From: Pelagimonas phthalicica
GTDB taxonomy: Bacteria; Pseudomonadota; Alphaproteobacteria; Rhodobacterales; Rhodobacteraceae
Assembly (NCBI RefSeq): GCF_004364805.1
Contig: NZ_SOAP01000002.1
Span: forward strand, 744,001 to 808,000
Reading direction: 5' to 3'
Length of the DNA stretch: 64,000 bases
Positions 1 to 8,522 of the stretch are shown in pieces. How positions within the stretch are numbered: the stretch's first letter is position 1; each line of letters starts with the position of its first letter. The notes under the pieces are model-generated. The model searched no databases. It was not told where the DNA came from and saw nothing but the letters and a program-made list of their open reading frames with translations. The position numbers were made by a program, and so were the translations under genes.

Positions 1-491
1 CGTGGCGGCGTGGATTCATAAAACACCTGCCCATTGCGGATCTTGTCGCGATGCGGGTCCAACGCTGATAGCTGCCACAACCCATGTGCGCGCAACTGCT
101 TTTCAGTGCCAAGATAGACCAGCGAGTGTTTGAAATAGCCGGGAATGAAATAGCCGTTGATCTGGCTGCGATCATTGGTCAGCAGGATATCCATGGGGCG
201 CAGGTGGCGCTGGACAAATTCCCAGGCCTCCGGCTTATCCTTCAGATAAGGCTGGCGCAGGTGATGGGCGTCATTGACGATCGAGGCGCGATCCGCCTTG
301 GGCTCAATCATCGCAATGATCGGATCAGGATAGCGATCCACGCCGATACAGCAGGTCTTGGCCACCGAAGCCACATCCGTCTCTGGCCCGGCAGTCATGA
401 CCGGGTAATTTGTGCAACTGGACAGCATGGCCAGCGCGCATAGGGTTTGGGCCAGTTTCGCAACCCGGCCCCTGCCAAAGCCCAATTTCAT
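1..491 (-). CDS. YiiX-like lipoprotein, 3' end outside window
   Basis: Partial gene running off the left edge; 163 codons are visible. The N-terminus is a lipoprotein signal: a short hydrophobic stretch ends in the lipobox LSSC, so the mature protein should be lipid-anchored from Cys26. The later segment RPMDILLTNDRSQ...GYFKHSLVYLG resembles the start of the permuted papain-like YiiX/YaeF hydrolase fold, in which a G/M-D-I-L strand is followed by an H-S/A-x-I-Y histidine region; the catalytic Cys would lie beyond the edge. The ATG at 491 is preceded by GGGGGTGG. It is divergent from the lytic transglycosylase, so an envelope role is plausible. Seen: lipobox and motif. Inferred: enzyme class. 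Confidence 0.6.
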   Translation of the reverse strand, partial: MKLGFGRGRVAKLAQTLCALAMLSSCTNYPVMTAGPETDVASVAKTCCIGVDRYPDPIIAMIEPKADRASIVNDAHHLRQPYLKDKPEAWEFVQRHLRPMDILLTNDRSQINGYFIPGYFKHSLVYLGTEKQLRAHGLWQLSALDPHRDKIRNGQVFYESTPP

Positions 492-648
492 CGCCACCCC
501 CAAATTTCCCTTCACGGACATCAAAGCCGAGGGAACCGGCCCGGGATAGGGGCGTTTTCGCCGCATGGGGTCAGGAATTCCCCCTTGGCCCAACGCTTTG
601 AAACCGGTTATCGTCGCCACGAAGTTATTCCAATTTTCGGAGAGCCTG

Positions 649-1470
649 ATGCGCCGTTTCGTTTCCGCCCTTTGTCTTTCACTTTTGACCGCCGGGTTGG
701 GCGCTGGCCCTGCCATGGCCGCGAGCTGCGGCAATGACGGATCGGGCTTTAACGCCTGGAAAAAAGAATTCGCCCGCGAAGCCCAGGCCGCAGGCGTGAA
801 ACAGCGCGGCATCGATGCGCTGATGGGGGCCAGCTATTCCCACGGCACGATCAAGGCGGATCGCAGCCAAAAGGGTGTGAAATACTCCTTTGATAAGTTT
901 GTAAAAATCCGCCTCGGCTCGCTTGATGGCTTTGCCTCGGGCGCGCGCAAACGCAAGGCCCGCAATGCCGGATTCTATGCCGGTCTGGAAAAACGCTATG
1001 GCGTGCCCGCCGGTGTGGTGATCGCCATTCATGGCATGGAAACCGCCTATGGCAAATTCATGTGGCCGAAAAAGGCACCAACCGTCGTGTCGTCGATCCT
1101 GACCGTGGCCTATGACTGCCGTCGCTCTGATTTCTTTACCCCGCACGCCCTCGCCGCCCTCAAAATGGTGGATCGCGGCATGCTGAGCCCGAACCAGAAA
1201 GGCGCGTATCACGGCGAGTTGGGCCATACCCAATTCCTGCCGGGCAATGCCATGCGTTACGGTGTGGACGGCAATGGCGATGGCCGCGTCGATTTCTATA
1301 ACGAAGCAGATGCGCTGGCCTCGACCGCGAATTTCCTGCGCCAGAAAGGCTGGAAACCGGGCAAAGGCTATCAGGAAGGCGAGCCAAACTTTCGCGTGCT
1401 GAATGAATGGAACGCTGCGACGGTCTATCAAAAAGCCATCGCAGCCTCGGCCATTCGCATCGACCGCTAA
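649..1470 (+). CDS. lytic murein transglycosylase (MltB-like)
   Basis: 273 aa periplasmic enzyme that would cleave the MurNAc-GlcNAc bond of peptidoglycan with formation of 1,6-anhydro ends. The N-terminus (MRRFVSALCL...GPAMA) is a Sec signal peptide cleaved near residue 25. The family's catalytic Glu is in GMETAYGKF, followed by the typical GELGHTQFLPGNAM motif and the later DALASTANFL segment. The protein is short and ends soon after the SLT domain, with no peptidoglycan-binding domain. I chose the ATG at 649 because it begins the signal peptide; the frame is open further upstream but that part has no signal-peptide character. Divergent from the lipoprotein gene at the left edge. Confidence 0.88.
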   Translation: MRRFVSALCLSLLTAGLGAGPAMAASCGNDGSGFNAWKKEFAREAQAAGVKQRGIDALMGASYSHGTIKADRSQKGVKYSFDKFVKIRLGSLDGFASGARKRKARNAGFYAGLEKRYGVPAGVVIAIHGMETAYGKFMWPKKAPTVVSSILTVAYDCRRSDFFTPHALAALKMVDRGMLSPNQKGAYHGELGHTQFLPGNAMRYGVDGNGDGRVDFYNEADALASTANFLRQKGWKPGKGYQEGEPNFRVLNEWNAATVYQKAIAASAIRIDR

Positions 1471-1622
1471 GCCGATCTGACGGGCGCGTTTACCCTGCGT
1501 TAACCAAATGGGCACAAGCGATCCGTTAAAAGTCTCTTAAAATCTTTATTCCGCCCGATTATGACCAAAGTCGGGTGGAATAAACGGTCCTCAAGATAAA
1601 TCTATTGATCTTTGAGGACAGT

Positions 1623-2456
1623 ATGTACGCCACCGAATATCCATATGCCGGGTTGATTTTGCCTGATGCATCGGATCTTGATCCACGCCCTTATTTGAAC
1701 GCGGCCCGCCGCGTGCTGGCGCGGCTGGACCCTCACCCCACTGGCGGCACACGTCTGGACCCGACAGAGAACATGGTACATGGCAATGTCTTTGGCATGC
1801 GCATCGACCCTCAGGAAGACAGCGATTACGGCCCCCGCATGGTGATCGAGGTGGTCACCAGCCAAGGCCAGCCAACCGAAGACGAAGCCGCCGCGCAGAT
1901 CCTGTCAGACACGGTTTTGCAAGCGCTCAAGGCCTCGCCCGCCGATATTATCGAATGGTACTCGCCTGACGTGCTTTTGGACGCCGAGGATTTTGTCCGC
2001 TTGCGCAGCTATGTCTCGCCCAAACGCGCCCCAATTCAGCCGGTGGCGCAAGTGGTTCAAGAGGTTACGCCGCTGCCCGAGCCCGCCCCCTTGCCCCAGC
2101 ATGAAAGTGAAACCCTGGTTCTGGGCGATCCCGTTATGGAACGGGACGTGCTGAATTCGCTTTACCACTATGACCAAGAGGACGTGGCAGAAGAGTCCGT
2201 TGAGGCCCCTGTTTATGCAGAGGCTGATGAGGTTGCGACCGAGGCAGAGAAATCCCGCCTCAGCGCGGCGAGCTGGCTCATGGCGGCCATGGTCGCCATC
2301 GTCTCCCTGCCCGTTGGCGTGGCCATGTTCATAATCGGCATCTATCGCGGCATGGAATTCCGCCTGGTGTCACAGGTGTTGGCCGTGACGGTGCTGTTCA
2401 CCGTTCTTTACAACACAGACCGCCTGAACCTGGTGATGCGTCAGCTCCTCCACTGA
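1623..2456 (+). CDS. hypothetical protein with C-terminal membrane segments
   Basis: 277 aa, not assigned to a family. Residues 1-150 look like a soluble mixed domain; residues about 140-215 are rich in Pro, Glu and Val and look disordered; the C-terminus holds two hydrophobic stretches (ASWLMAAMVAIVSLPVGVAM and the following VSQVLAVTVLFTVLY), so the protein is probably anchored in the inner membrane by its C-terminus. The ATG at 1623 is preceded by TTGAGGAC at good spacing; an in-frame TTG lies 18 bases upstream. Its last 16 bases overlap the convergent gene at 2441. No function can be given from sequence. Confidence 0.7.
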   Translation: MYATEYPYAGLILPDASDLDPRPYLNAARRVLARLDPHPTGGTRLDPTENMVHGNVFGMRIDPQEDSDYGPRMVIEVVTSQGQPTEDEAAAQILSDTVLQALKASPADIIEWYSPDVLLDAEDFVRLRSYVSPKRAPIQPVAQVVQEVTPLPEPAPLPQHESETLVLGDPVMERDVLNSLYHYDQEDVAEESVEAPVYAEADEVATEAEKSRLSAASWLMAAMVAIVSLPVGVAMFIIGIYRGMEFRLVSQVLAVTVLFTVLYNTDRLNLVMRQLLH

Positions 2457-3190
2457 CGCAGCGCATCCGGCCGCTGCAACATGTAGGTGTGGATGGAAAA
2501 CACCACTGCCCCGGTTTCAGGCAAGCGCAACAGACATTGCCGTTCGCATCGCAGATATGGCGCGGTTGCCGGGTCAGCGGGCGGGCGCGGATCGTTGACG
2601 GAGCGCGGCTGAAACAGGTCAGCCGTGTCATTCCAAAGCGCATTCCACCGCCATAGCGGACGCCCGACCTGTATCCCGTCAAACAAGCGCTGCACCCGAC
2701 GGGCGATGTTGGGGTCATAGTCGTCGACCGCGCCGTGGATATGGGTCAGCGGGCGGTTGATTTTCTCAGAAAGCAACCAACTCGCCGGAAAGCACAGGAT
2801 GGCGGCGGTCATAACATGCTCTCCCTCAGGATTATCCGTTTTTTTTTGCAGGATGCACATATCCTCTTGAACGGATTTACTCATTAATTCCAATGGGTCA
2901 CAACTGTCAGTTAACCTGACATCCTGAAACCGCTCCCAGGCGAGACCGCCTTTGGCTTTCAGGTTGGTTTCGACATACTGACAAAGCTCCTGACAGGCAC
3001 CTTCAGAACCTGAGGTTCGCGCAATAACCCTCTGACCTTCCTCATGAATTAACTTCGACCTCAGCGCCACCTGCTCTGCAAAGCTTTCATCAACATGCAG
3101 CCAATCCTCTTCGGCAAGGGGCGCGATACCCGGCAGCGGTTTGGGATTGGAGACGTCAAAGGGCGTTGATGTTTGGAATATCAAAGACAC
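2441..3190 (-). CDS. haem-dependent oxidative N-demethylase-like protein (DUF3445)
   Basis: 249 aa. It resembles the DUF3445 family, whose characterised members are haem-binding PAS-fold enzymes that oxidatively N-demethylate small amines such as dimethylamine. Matching features are the N-terminal PGIAPLAEEDWLHVDESF segment, the central LTHIHGAVDDYD motif (the family's I-H-x-P-V-P region), and RLFDGIQVGRPLWRWNALWND, ending with the R-x-E-R-Q-C-L-x-R-L-P core. The proline pair of the IHxPVP motif is degenerate here (IHGAVDD), so substrate or activity may differ. Last gene of an apparent minus-strand operon behind a Nudix gene (gap 4 bases). Family: fairly sure. Substrate: unknown. Confidence 0.7.
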   Translation of the reverse strand: MSLIFQTSTPFDVSNPKPLPGIAPLAEEDWLHVDESFAEQVALRSKLIHEEGQRVIARTSGSEGACQELCQYVETNLKAKGGLAWERFQDVRLTDSCDPLELMSKSVQEDMCILQKKTDNPEGEHVMTAAILCFPASWLLSEKINRPLTHIHGAVDDYDPNIARRVQRLFDGIQVGRPLWRWNALWNDTADLFQPRSVNDPRPPADPATAPYLRCERQCLLRLPETGAVVFSIHTYMLQRPDALRQWRS

Positions 3191-3194
3191 GGGC

Positions 3195-3725
3195 TTAACC
3201 TATAAATCTCAACACCTTATCCCGCATTCTCAGCACTGATTGCGAGGAGGTCAAGCGCTCTAACTCGTTTAGAGACACCCATTGTAACTCCTTTGACTCA
3301 TGTGAAATTTTCACATCGAAATCAGAGGCTTGCATGAGGTAACGCAGATCATAATGCAGATGTTCGGGCTCAGCTTTCCGCGCTGGGATGGCGTGAATAT
3401 CGATATCAAGAATATCCTGTAATATCAAATCTATACGCGACAATCCCGACTCTTCATAGGCCTCTTTAAGCGCCACAAAGCGTGGATCACAGATCCCGTC
3501 GCAATGCCCGCCCAATTGCAGCCAGCGATCCAGTTTGGCATGGTGGGTCATCAGCACCGCGCGCCTGTCAGGAGACAGGACAAAGGCCGATCCAGTGATA
3601 TGACCGCCGATGAATGGATCACGGGAAAACGCGGCTTTGCCATGGGTCGCGATCAGCGCCTCCACCCGCGCCAGTTCTGCCGCGTCTCGAGGCAATTGGT
3701 ACAAAACCTCTCCGAAATCGTACAT
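3195..3725 (-). CDS. Nudix hydrolase
   Basis: 176 aa, predicted to hydrolyse a nucleoside diphosphate linked to another moiety. The Nudix box spans GGHCDG...PRFVALKEAYEESGL: the metal-binding KEAYEES core is intact, while the first Glu position of the GX5E half is occupied by Cys. The GGHxDG variant of the box is common in a bacterial Nudix subfamily. The start at 3725 (MYDFGEVLYQLP) is preceded by a GGGGGG run; a longer upstream reading is only a shadow of the EEP gene in another frame. It sits one base after the EEP gene and four bases before the DUF3445 gene, so the three are probably co-transcribed. Substrate cannot be told. Confidence 0.85.
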   Translation of the reverse strand: MYDFGEVLYQLPRDAAELARVEALIATHGKAAFSRDPFIGGHITGSAFVLSPDRRAVLMTHHAKLDRWLQLGGHCDGICDPRFVALKEAYEESGLSRIDLILQDILDIDIHAIPARKAEPEHLHYDLRYLMQASDFDVKISHESKELQWVSLNELERLTSSQSVLRMRDKVLRFIG

Positions 3726-3726
3726 A

Positions 3727-4623
3727 TTACCCCCCTGCTGCAATCGAAAGGCGCGCGACGACGCCGTGATGGTCGGACCCGTTTTTCTCGATGGTGAAGG
3801 CGTGCTGCGCATTGGGGGCCGTGCTGAGAACATGGTCAATTCCAATGGGCAGGCCAAGCGGCAAATCAAAGCTCTTGAACCACGGGCCGACGCGTTTGGC
3901 CCCACTGGCTTGCGACATGCGCGCCAAGGTATGGGACCAAGCAACGGCATTGAAATCCCCGGCAAGGATGGCGGCCCCGTCAAGGCGCTGCAAGTCCGGC
4001 AGCAAGGCATCGACCTGCTGCGCCTGCCCCTTGGGCCAGGGCCAGTTGAGATGTACCGAAACCACCCAAAAGGGACCTCGCGGCGAGGTGACTTGAAAAC
4101 CAGCCAAACCGTCGCGCAGAGAACAAAACTCCGTCCCCGCAACAACCGGAAAACGGGACAAGACCGCCTCGCCCAACAACGGACCAACCGGGCATAGATG
4201 CTGAAACGGGTAATCCGCGCGCAATTCATCCAACACCGCACGGTTCCTTTGCGAGACTTCTTGCAAGGTGATGATATCCGGTTGCACGCGGGCGATGTTG
4301 TCCAGCAGCCCCGCGCCGCCATCGGCACGGTTGAACAGCATGTTTTGTTGATACAGCGTCACGTCATAATCGCTGGCCACATCCGGGCCTGCGCCTTTCA
4401 CGACATGAAACAGAACGATCCCCATCGCGAGGCTGGCAAGCGGCCAACGCAAAAGGCGCGGCCAAGCCGTCCAAATCACGGCAAGCGCAAAAAGCAGCGC
4501 CAATTCAAGCCGAAACACCGCAAAACTGTCGCCTGCCGGGTGGAGAAAGCCCAGATACCCTGCCAACAGGCCCCCGCCAATCAGGATTGCAACAGCCTTC
4601 ACCAAAACCGTCAAACCGCTCAC
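3727..4623 (-). CDS. membrane-anchored endonuclease/exonuclease/phosphatase-fold protein
   Basis: 298 aa. The N-terminal 80 residues contain about three hydrophobic segments (VLVKAVAILIGGGLLAGYLG, LELALLFALAVIW, LASLAMGIVLFHVV), placing the catalytic domain outside the cytoplasm or at the membrane. Residues 90-298 carry the EEP metal-dependent phosphodiesterase motifs in order: QQNML, IITLQEV (metal Glu), SVHLNWPWP, AGDFNAV, GIDHVL and the catalytic SDHHGVVARL. The same fold covers DNases, sphingomyelinases and inositol phosphatases; the YafD-like architecture (TM plus EEP) fits best. First gene of the operon with the Nudix and DUF3445 genes; divergent from the hydrolase-OsmC fusion. Confidence 0.83.
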   Translation of the reverse strand: MSGLTVLVKAVAILIGGGLLAGYLGFLHPAGDSFAVFRLELALLFALAVIWTAWPRLLRWPLASLAMGIVLFHVVKGAGPDVASDYDVTLYQQNMLFNRADGGAGLLDNIARVQPDIITLQEVSQRNRAVLDELRADYPFQHLCPVGPLLGEAVLSRFPVVAGTEFCSLRDGLAGFQVTSPRGPFWVVSVHLNWPWPKGQAQQVDALLPDLQRLDGAAILAGDFNAVAWSHTLARMSQASGAKRVGPWFKSFDLPLGLPIGIDHVLSTAPNAQHAFTIEKNGSDHHGVVARLSIAAGG

Positions 4624-4744
4624 CTTCCTGTCATTGGAGTGTCACAGACCTTGTGTCATCGCGCTTTGACGCGCAGTTTTAGGGCAACACAACACAGACG
4701 CAATCAACAAAAGCGCGGCTTGCGAGCTTCGCCAAGGAAACGAC

Positions 4745-5992
4745 ATGCCAACCGAACGCATCACATTTCAGGGCCATGGCGGCGACACATTGGCGGCGCG
4801 GCTTGACCTGCCCGAGGGTCCTCATCTGGCCACGGCGCTGTTTGCCCATTGTTTCACCTGTGGCAAGGATATACCCGCCGCGCGTCGGATCGCGGCGCGC
4901 CTGGCGGCTATGGGCATCGCTGTCCTACGCTTTGACTTTACCGGCCTCGGTCATAGCGAGGGGGAGTTTGCCAATACCACCTTTACCTCGAACGTGGCGG
5001 ATCTAAAGGCGGCCAGCGCCTTTCTTGAGAGCCGCGGCATGGCCCCGAGCCTGTTGATCGGCCATTCCTTGGGCGGTGCCGCCGTGCTGCGCGCCGCGCC
5101 CGAGATCGCCTCGGCCAAGGCGGTAGTCACCATCGGTGCGCCCTTTGATCCCGGTCATGTCACCCACAACTTTGGCGAGGCGCTGGATGAGATCGCCGCC
5201 AAGGGCAAGGCCGAGGTTCTGCTGGGCGGTCGGCCGATCACGCTGGGTCAGGAATTTGTCGAGGATGTGCGGGCCGAGACCTTGGGGCCGATCATCGCCA
5301 ATATGAAACGCGCCCTGCTGGTACTACATGCCCCGCGGGACGAGATTGTCGATATCTCGAACGCAACGCAGATCTTTACCGCAGCCAAGCACCCCAAAAG
5401 CTTTGTCACTCTGGATGACGCCGATCATCTGGTCACCGATCCATCGGATGCGGAATATGCCGCCGAGGTGATCACCGCCTGGGCTGGGCGTTATCTGAAG
5501 CTGACCCCGCCTGCCCCGCCTATTGGTGCCCCCGAGGGTGTGGTGCGCGTCAAGGAGGCTGACCCAAACGGGTTCCTGCAGGATATCCAGAACGGACCCT
5601 ATCACCATGCGGTCGCGGATGAGCCGCTGGCCTATGGCGGGACAAATCGCGGCATGTCGCCTTATGGTTTTGTCGCCTCGGGTCTTGGGGCCTGTACCTC
5701 GATGACGATCCGCATGTATGCGCGGCGCAAGGGCTGGCCTTTGGAGGGGATCGCGGTGGATGTGACCCATGACAAGGTGCATGCACAAGATGCCGAGACG
5801 GCCAAGGACACCCGCGTGGACCGGTTCAAACGGCGGATTTGCTTTGAGGGAAATCTAACCCAGGATCAGATCACGCGCCTGTTGGAGATCGCCGATAAAT
5901 GCCCGGTGCATCGCACGCTTGAAAAAGGCGCGCAGATCGAGACCGAGCTGGCGCTGTGCCCTGAGATGCTAAAGGATATGGGCGAAGGGTAA
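4745..5992 (+). CDS. alpha/beta hydrolase-OsmC fusion protein
   Basis: 415 aa, two domains in one chain. Residues 1-250 are an alpha/beta hydrolase: the nucleophile elbow is GHSLGGAAV, with likely acid DEIVD and base His in DDADHLV. Residues about 275-410 are an OsmC-like peroxidase domain with its two reactive cysteines in GLGACTSMTIRMYA and DKCPVHRTLE. OsmC domains reduce organic hydroperoxides with thiols; the hydrolase may release a hydroperoxide or acyl group from a larger molecule, but this is inference. The fusion is a recognised bacterial architecture. ATG at 4745 follows CAAGGAAACGAC. The stop is 8 bases from the end of the convergent gene at 6001. Confidence 0.9.
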   Translation: MPTERITFQGHGGDTLAARLDLPEGPHLATALFAHCFTCGKDIPAARRIAARLAAMGIAVLRFDFTGLGHSEGEFANTTFTSNVADLKAASAFLESRGMAPSLLIGHSLGGAAVLRAAPEIASAKAVVTIGAPFDPGHVTHNFGEALDEIAAKGKAEVLLGGRPITLGQEFVEDVRAETLGPIIANMKRALLVLHAPRDEIVDISNATQIFTAAKHPKSFVTLDDADHLVTDPSDAEYAAEVITAWAGRYLKLTPPAPPIGAPEGVVRVKEADPNGFLQDIQNGPYHHAVADEPLAYGGTNRGMSPYGFVASGLGACTSMTIRMYARRKGWPLEGIAVDVTHDKVHAQDAETAKDTRVDRFKRRICFEGNLTQDQITRLLEIADKCPVHRTLEKGAQIETELALCPEMLKDMGEG

Positions 5993-6000
5993 CCTTTGCC

Positions 6001-6384
6001 CTAACCCGCCTCGTCCAGCAAGGTCAGCGCTTGGCGAAAGAGAAAGTGAAACTCGGACGCGTTTTGCGCCGTCATCCGGGACAGCAGCAAGAACCGGTAA
6101 TTATCCGCATCAGCCATGCGCAAGGCGCTGGACAGGGCGAGCAGCCAGGTTTCGTCAAAACTGCGCTCGGCTTGCCCGGGTGGGTTGAATTCTGTTGCGC
6201 GCGCCAAAAGTCGCGGCAGGTCAATCAACAGCCTGACCACCGGCTCTTCGCTGGCGGTGATCTTGTGCTCGGCCTGATGGGCGGCGACGATGCGCAAGGT
6301 CTCGAGCAGCGGGTCATAACTGACATCCATATGCTGCACCCAAAGGCGGGACCAATAGGCATGGGCGGCGTGACGGGACACCAT
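6001..6384 (-). CDS. small hypothetical helical protein
   Basis: 127 aa, predicted mostly helical, without signal peptide or membrane segment. It is rich in Leu, Ala and His and has a repeated amphipathic look (LLETLRIVAAHQAEHK, RLLIDLPRLLARATEF, FLFRQALTLLDEAG), vaguely like a phasin, but I cannot assign it. The ATG at 6384 has a strong AGGAG eight bases upstream; an in-frame ATG at 6402 would add six residues but lacks a ribosome site. Divergent from the 6569 gene across about 185 bases. Confidence 0.6.
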   Translation of the reverse strand: MVSRHAAHAYWSRLWVQHMDVSYDPLLETLRIVAAHQAEHKITASEEPVVRLLIDLPRLLARATEFNPPGQAERSFDETWLLALSSALRMADADNYRFLLLSRMTAQNASEFHFLFRQALTLLDEAG

Positions 6385-6568
6385 AGGCTGCTCCTGACTC
6401 ATTTCTTACTGTTTTTATAAGGTATATGTGATGGTTGTTCAAGTCTGTTGATGCAAGACGGCTTTGATGCAACAATCGGGAACAGCCTGCTGGTGTGCCG
6501 GTCTTGTTAACCACTTGTTTAGACAAAGCTGGCCGTGTTTTAGAAAAACCAAGCGGGGAGGAAACCCT

Positions 6569-7003
6569 ATTCAAGTTCGAGCACGCATCATCGCAAATGG
6601 GGAACTGGTGTTCCTGCGCTTTACCGGCCGACAGACGGCCGAAGCCGCTGTGTCAGAGCTGCAGCGGATGCGCAGTTTGCCGGAATATGAGGTTGGCATG
6701 CCAGAGCTTGCCGACCTGTCCGGAATTACCGGGCATAACCTGAATTTCGATAAGATGCGCCTTTTGGCGATCGCAGCGAATACCGAAGGCAAGGAAAGCG
6801 GTCGTATCAAAAAAATCGCCGTTTTTGCGCCCGACCCGGCGCTGTTTGGCATGGCACGGATGTTTTCCACTTTGTCAGAACTTGAGCCGGGCAATGCGCG
6901 GGCGGCTGCGTTTCAGACCCAGTCAGAGGCCCTTGAGTTTCTGGGCCGGCCTGAGGCAGGTTTTGAGGAAATTCCTGGTTACGACCTCGTCCCACTGGCC
7001 TGA
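6569..7003 (+). CDS. STAS/SpoIIAA-like hypothetical protein, possible ATT start
   Basis: About 144 aa. The region from VRARIIANGELVFLRFTG onwards reads as a compact alternating beta/alpha domain resembling SpoIIAA-like (STAS/SEC14-type) proteins: strand, helix (QTAEAAVSELQRM), ADLSGITG, IAVFAPDPALFGMARMFSTL, QTQSEALEFLGRPE. The start is unclear. GGGAGG lies seven bases before an ATT codon at 6569, exactly where the conserved-looking sequence begins. The nearest conventional in-frame starts are TTG at 6515 and ATG at 6464, but the extra residues they add (Cys, Trp and Arg rich) do not look coding. A strong terminator follows at 7028. Function unknown. Confidence 0.6.
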   Translation: MQVRARIIANGELVFLRFTGRQTAEAAVSELQRMRSLPEYEVGMPELADLSGITGHNLNFDKMRLLAIAANTEGKESGRIKKIAVFAPDPALFGMARMFSTLSELEPGNARAAAFQTQSEALEFLGRPEAGFEEIPGYDLVPLA

Positions 7004-7027
7004 CAGGTCCAACAGTATGACAAAGAA

Positions 7028-7060
7028 AAACGCCCCGGACGAACCGGGGCGTTTCTTGTT
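7028..7060. terminator. bidirectional intrinsic terminator
   Basis: Perfect 11-bp stem AAACGCCCCGG / CCGGGGCGTTT with a 5-base loop, followed on the plus strand by TTTCTTGTTTC and flanked by A-rich sequence. It lies between the convergent 6569 gene and pntB and can serve both. Confidence 0.85.
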
Positions 7061-7075
7061 TCCTTTGGAGCGACC

Positions 7076-8509
7076 TTAGTCGATGCGCTTGAGCAGCTCA
7101 TCCAGGGACGCTTTGGCATCGCCGTAATACATGCGGGTGTTTTCCTTGTAGAACAGCGGGTTTTCGATACCGGAATACCCGGTGCCCTGACCACGCTTGG
7201 ATACAAACACCTGCTTGGCCTTCCAGCATTCCAGAACCGGCATGCCCGCGATTGGGCTGTTCGGATCTTCCTGGGCGGCGGGGTTCACGATGTCATTGGA
7301 GCCGATCACGATGGCAACATCCGTATCCGGGAAGTCATCATTGATCTCGTCCATTTCCAGCACGATGTCATAAGGCACTTTGGCTTCGGCCAAGAGCACG
7401 TTCATATGCCCCGGCAGACGGCCCGCAACCGGGTGGATCGCGAAACGCACCTCTTTACCTTTGGCACGCAGACGACGGGTCAGTTCCGCCACATTCTGCT
7501 GCGCCTGGGCCACCGCCATACCGTAGCCTGGGATGATCACGATGCTATCGGCGTCTTCGAGCGCTTGGGAAACCCCATCCGCGTCGATGGCAACCTGCTC
7601 ACCCTCGACTTCCATGGCCGGACCAGCCGCGCCACCAAAACCACCGAGGATAACGCTGATGAACGACCGGTTCATCGCCTTACACATGATGTAAGACAGG
7701 ATCGCACCGGAGGAACCCACCAGAGCACCCACAACGATCAACAGGTCATTGCCAAGCGAGAAGCCAATCGCCGCCGCTGCCCAGCCGGAATAGCTGTTCA
7801 GCATGGAAACAACGACAGGCATATCTGCGCCGCCAATACCCATGATCAGGTGGTAGCCGATGAAAAAGGCCAAGAGTGACATCACCAGCAAGGTCCAACC
7901 GCCGTCAGAGCCCATATAGATGAACAGCAGCAGCAAGGAGGCCAGACCGGCACCGGCATTCAGGAAATGCCCGCCAGGCAGTTTGGTCGCCGCCGAGGTC
8001 AGCTTGCCCGACAATTTGCCATAGGCCACAACCGACCCGGTAAAGGTGATCGCGCCTATGAACACGCCAAGGAAGACCTCGACCTGCAGAATGGCGATTT
8101 CGACCGAGGATTTCGCCGCCACTTTGGCCGAGAAGCCTTTGAGCGCGTCAATGCCCGCCTGATCGAGACCGGCAACATTGTTCATCACCAGTTCGGCATT
8201 ATAGCCGACGAACACCGCAGCCAGACCCACCAGCGCGTGCATCCCGGCCACCAGCTCTGGCATCTGGGTCATTTCGACCTTTTTCGCCAGCATATAGCCA
8301 ATGACACCGCCGCCTGCGATCAGGATAACCGACAGCCACCACAGACCGGCACCGGGGCCAATCAAGGTCGCAAGAACCGCTAGCCCCATGCCGAAAATGC
8401 CATACCACACCGCGCGCTTGGCGCTTTCTTGTCCAGACAACCCGCCGAGCGACAGGATGAAAAGAACGGCTGCGACCACGTAAGCCGCTGTTGTAAAACC
8501 GTATTCCAT
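7076..8509 (-). CDS. pntB: NAD(P) transhydrogenase subunit beta
   Basis: 477 aa inner-membrane subunit of the proton-translocating transhydrogenase (NADH + NADP+ to NAD+ + NADPH, driven by proton entry). Residues 1-270 are a series of about nine hydrophobic helices; the soluble C-terminal NADP(H)-binding domain III starts near residue 300 with [15 protein letters not shown] and includes the [28 protein letters not shown] and [13 protein letters not shown] segments typical of PntB. Full length for the family. ATG preceded by AAGGAG; it starts 13 bases after the pntA stop, so the two are one operon. Terminated by the hairpin at 7028. Confidence 0.97.
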   Translation of the reverse strand: MEYGFTTAAYVVAAVLFILSLGGLSGQESAKRAVWYGIFGMGLAVLATLIGPGAGLWWLSVILIAGGGVIGYMLAKKVEMTQMPELVAGMHALVGLAAVFVGYNAELVMNNVAGLDQAGIDALKGFSAKVAAKSSVEIAILQVEVFLGVFIGAITFTGSVVAYGKLSGKLTSAATKLPGGHFLNAGAGLASLLLLFIYMGSDGGWTLLVMSLLAFFIGYHLIMGIGGADMPVVVSMLNSYSGWAAAAIGFSLGNDLLIVVGALVGSSGAILSYIMCKAMNRSFISVILGGFGGAAGPAMEVEGEQVAIDADGVSQALEDADSIVIIPGYGMAVAQAQQNVAELTRRLRAKGKEVRFAIHPVAGRLPGHMNVLLAEAKVPYDIVLEMDEINDDFPDTDVAIVIGSNDIVNPAAQEDPNSPIAGMPVLECWKAKQVFVSKRGQGTGYSGIENPLFYKENTRMYYGDAKASLDELLKRID

Positions 8510-8522
8510 GATCCGCTACTCC

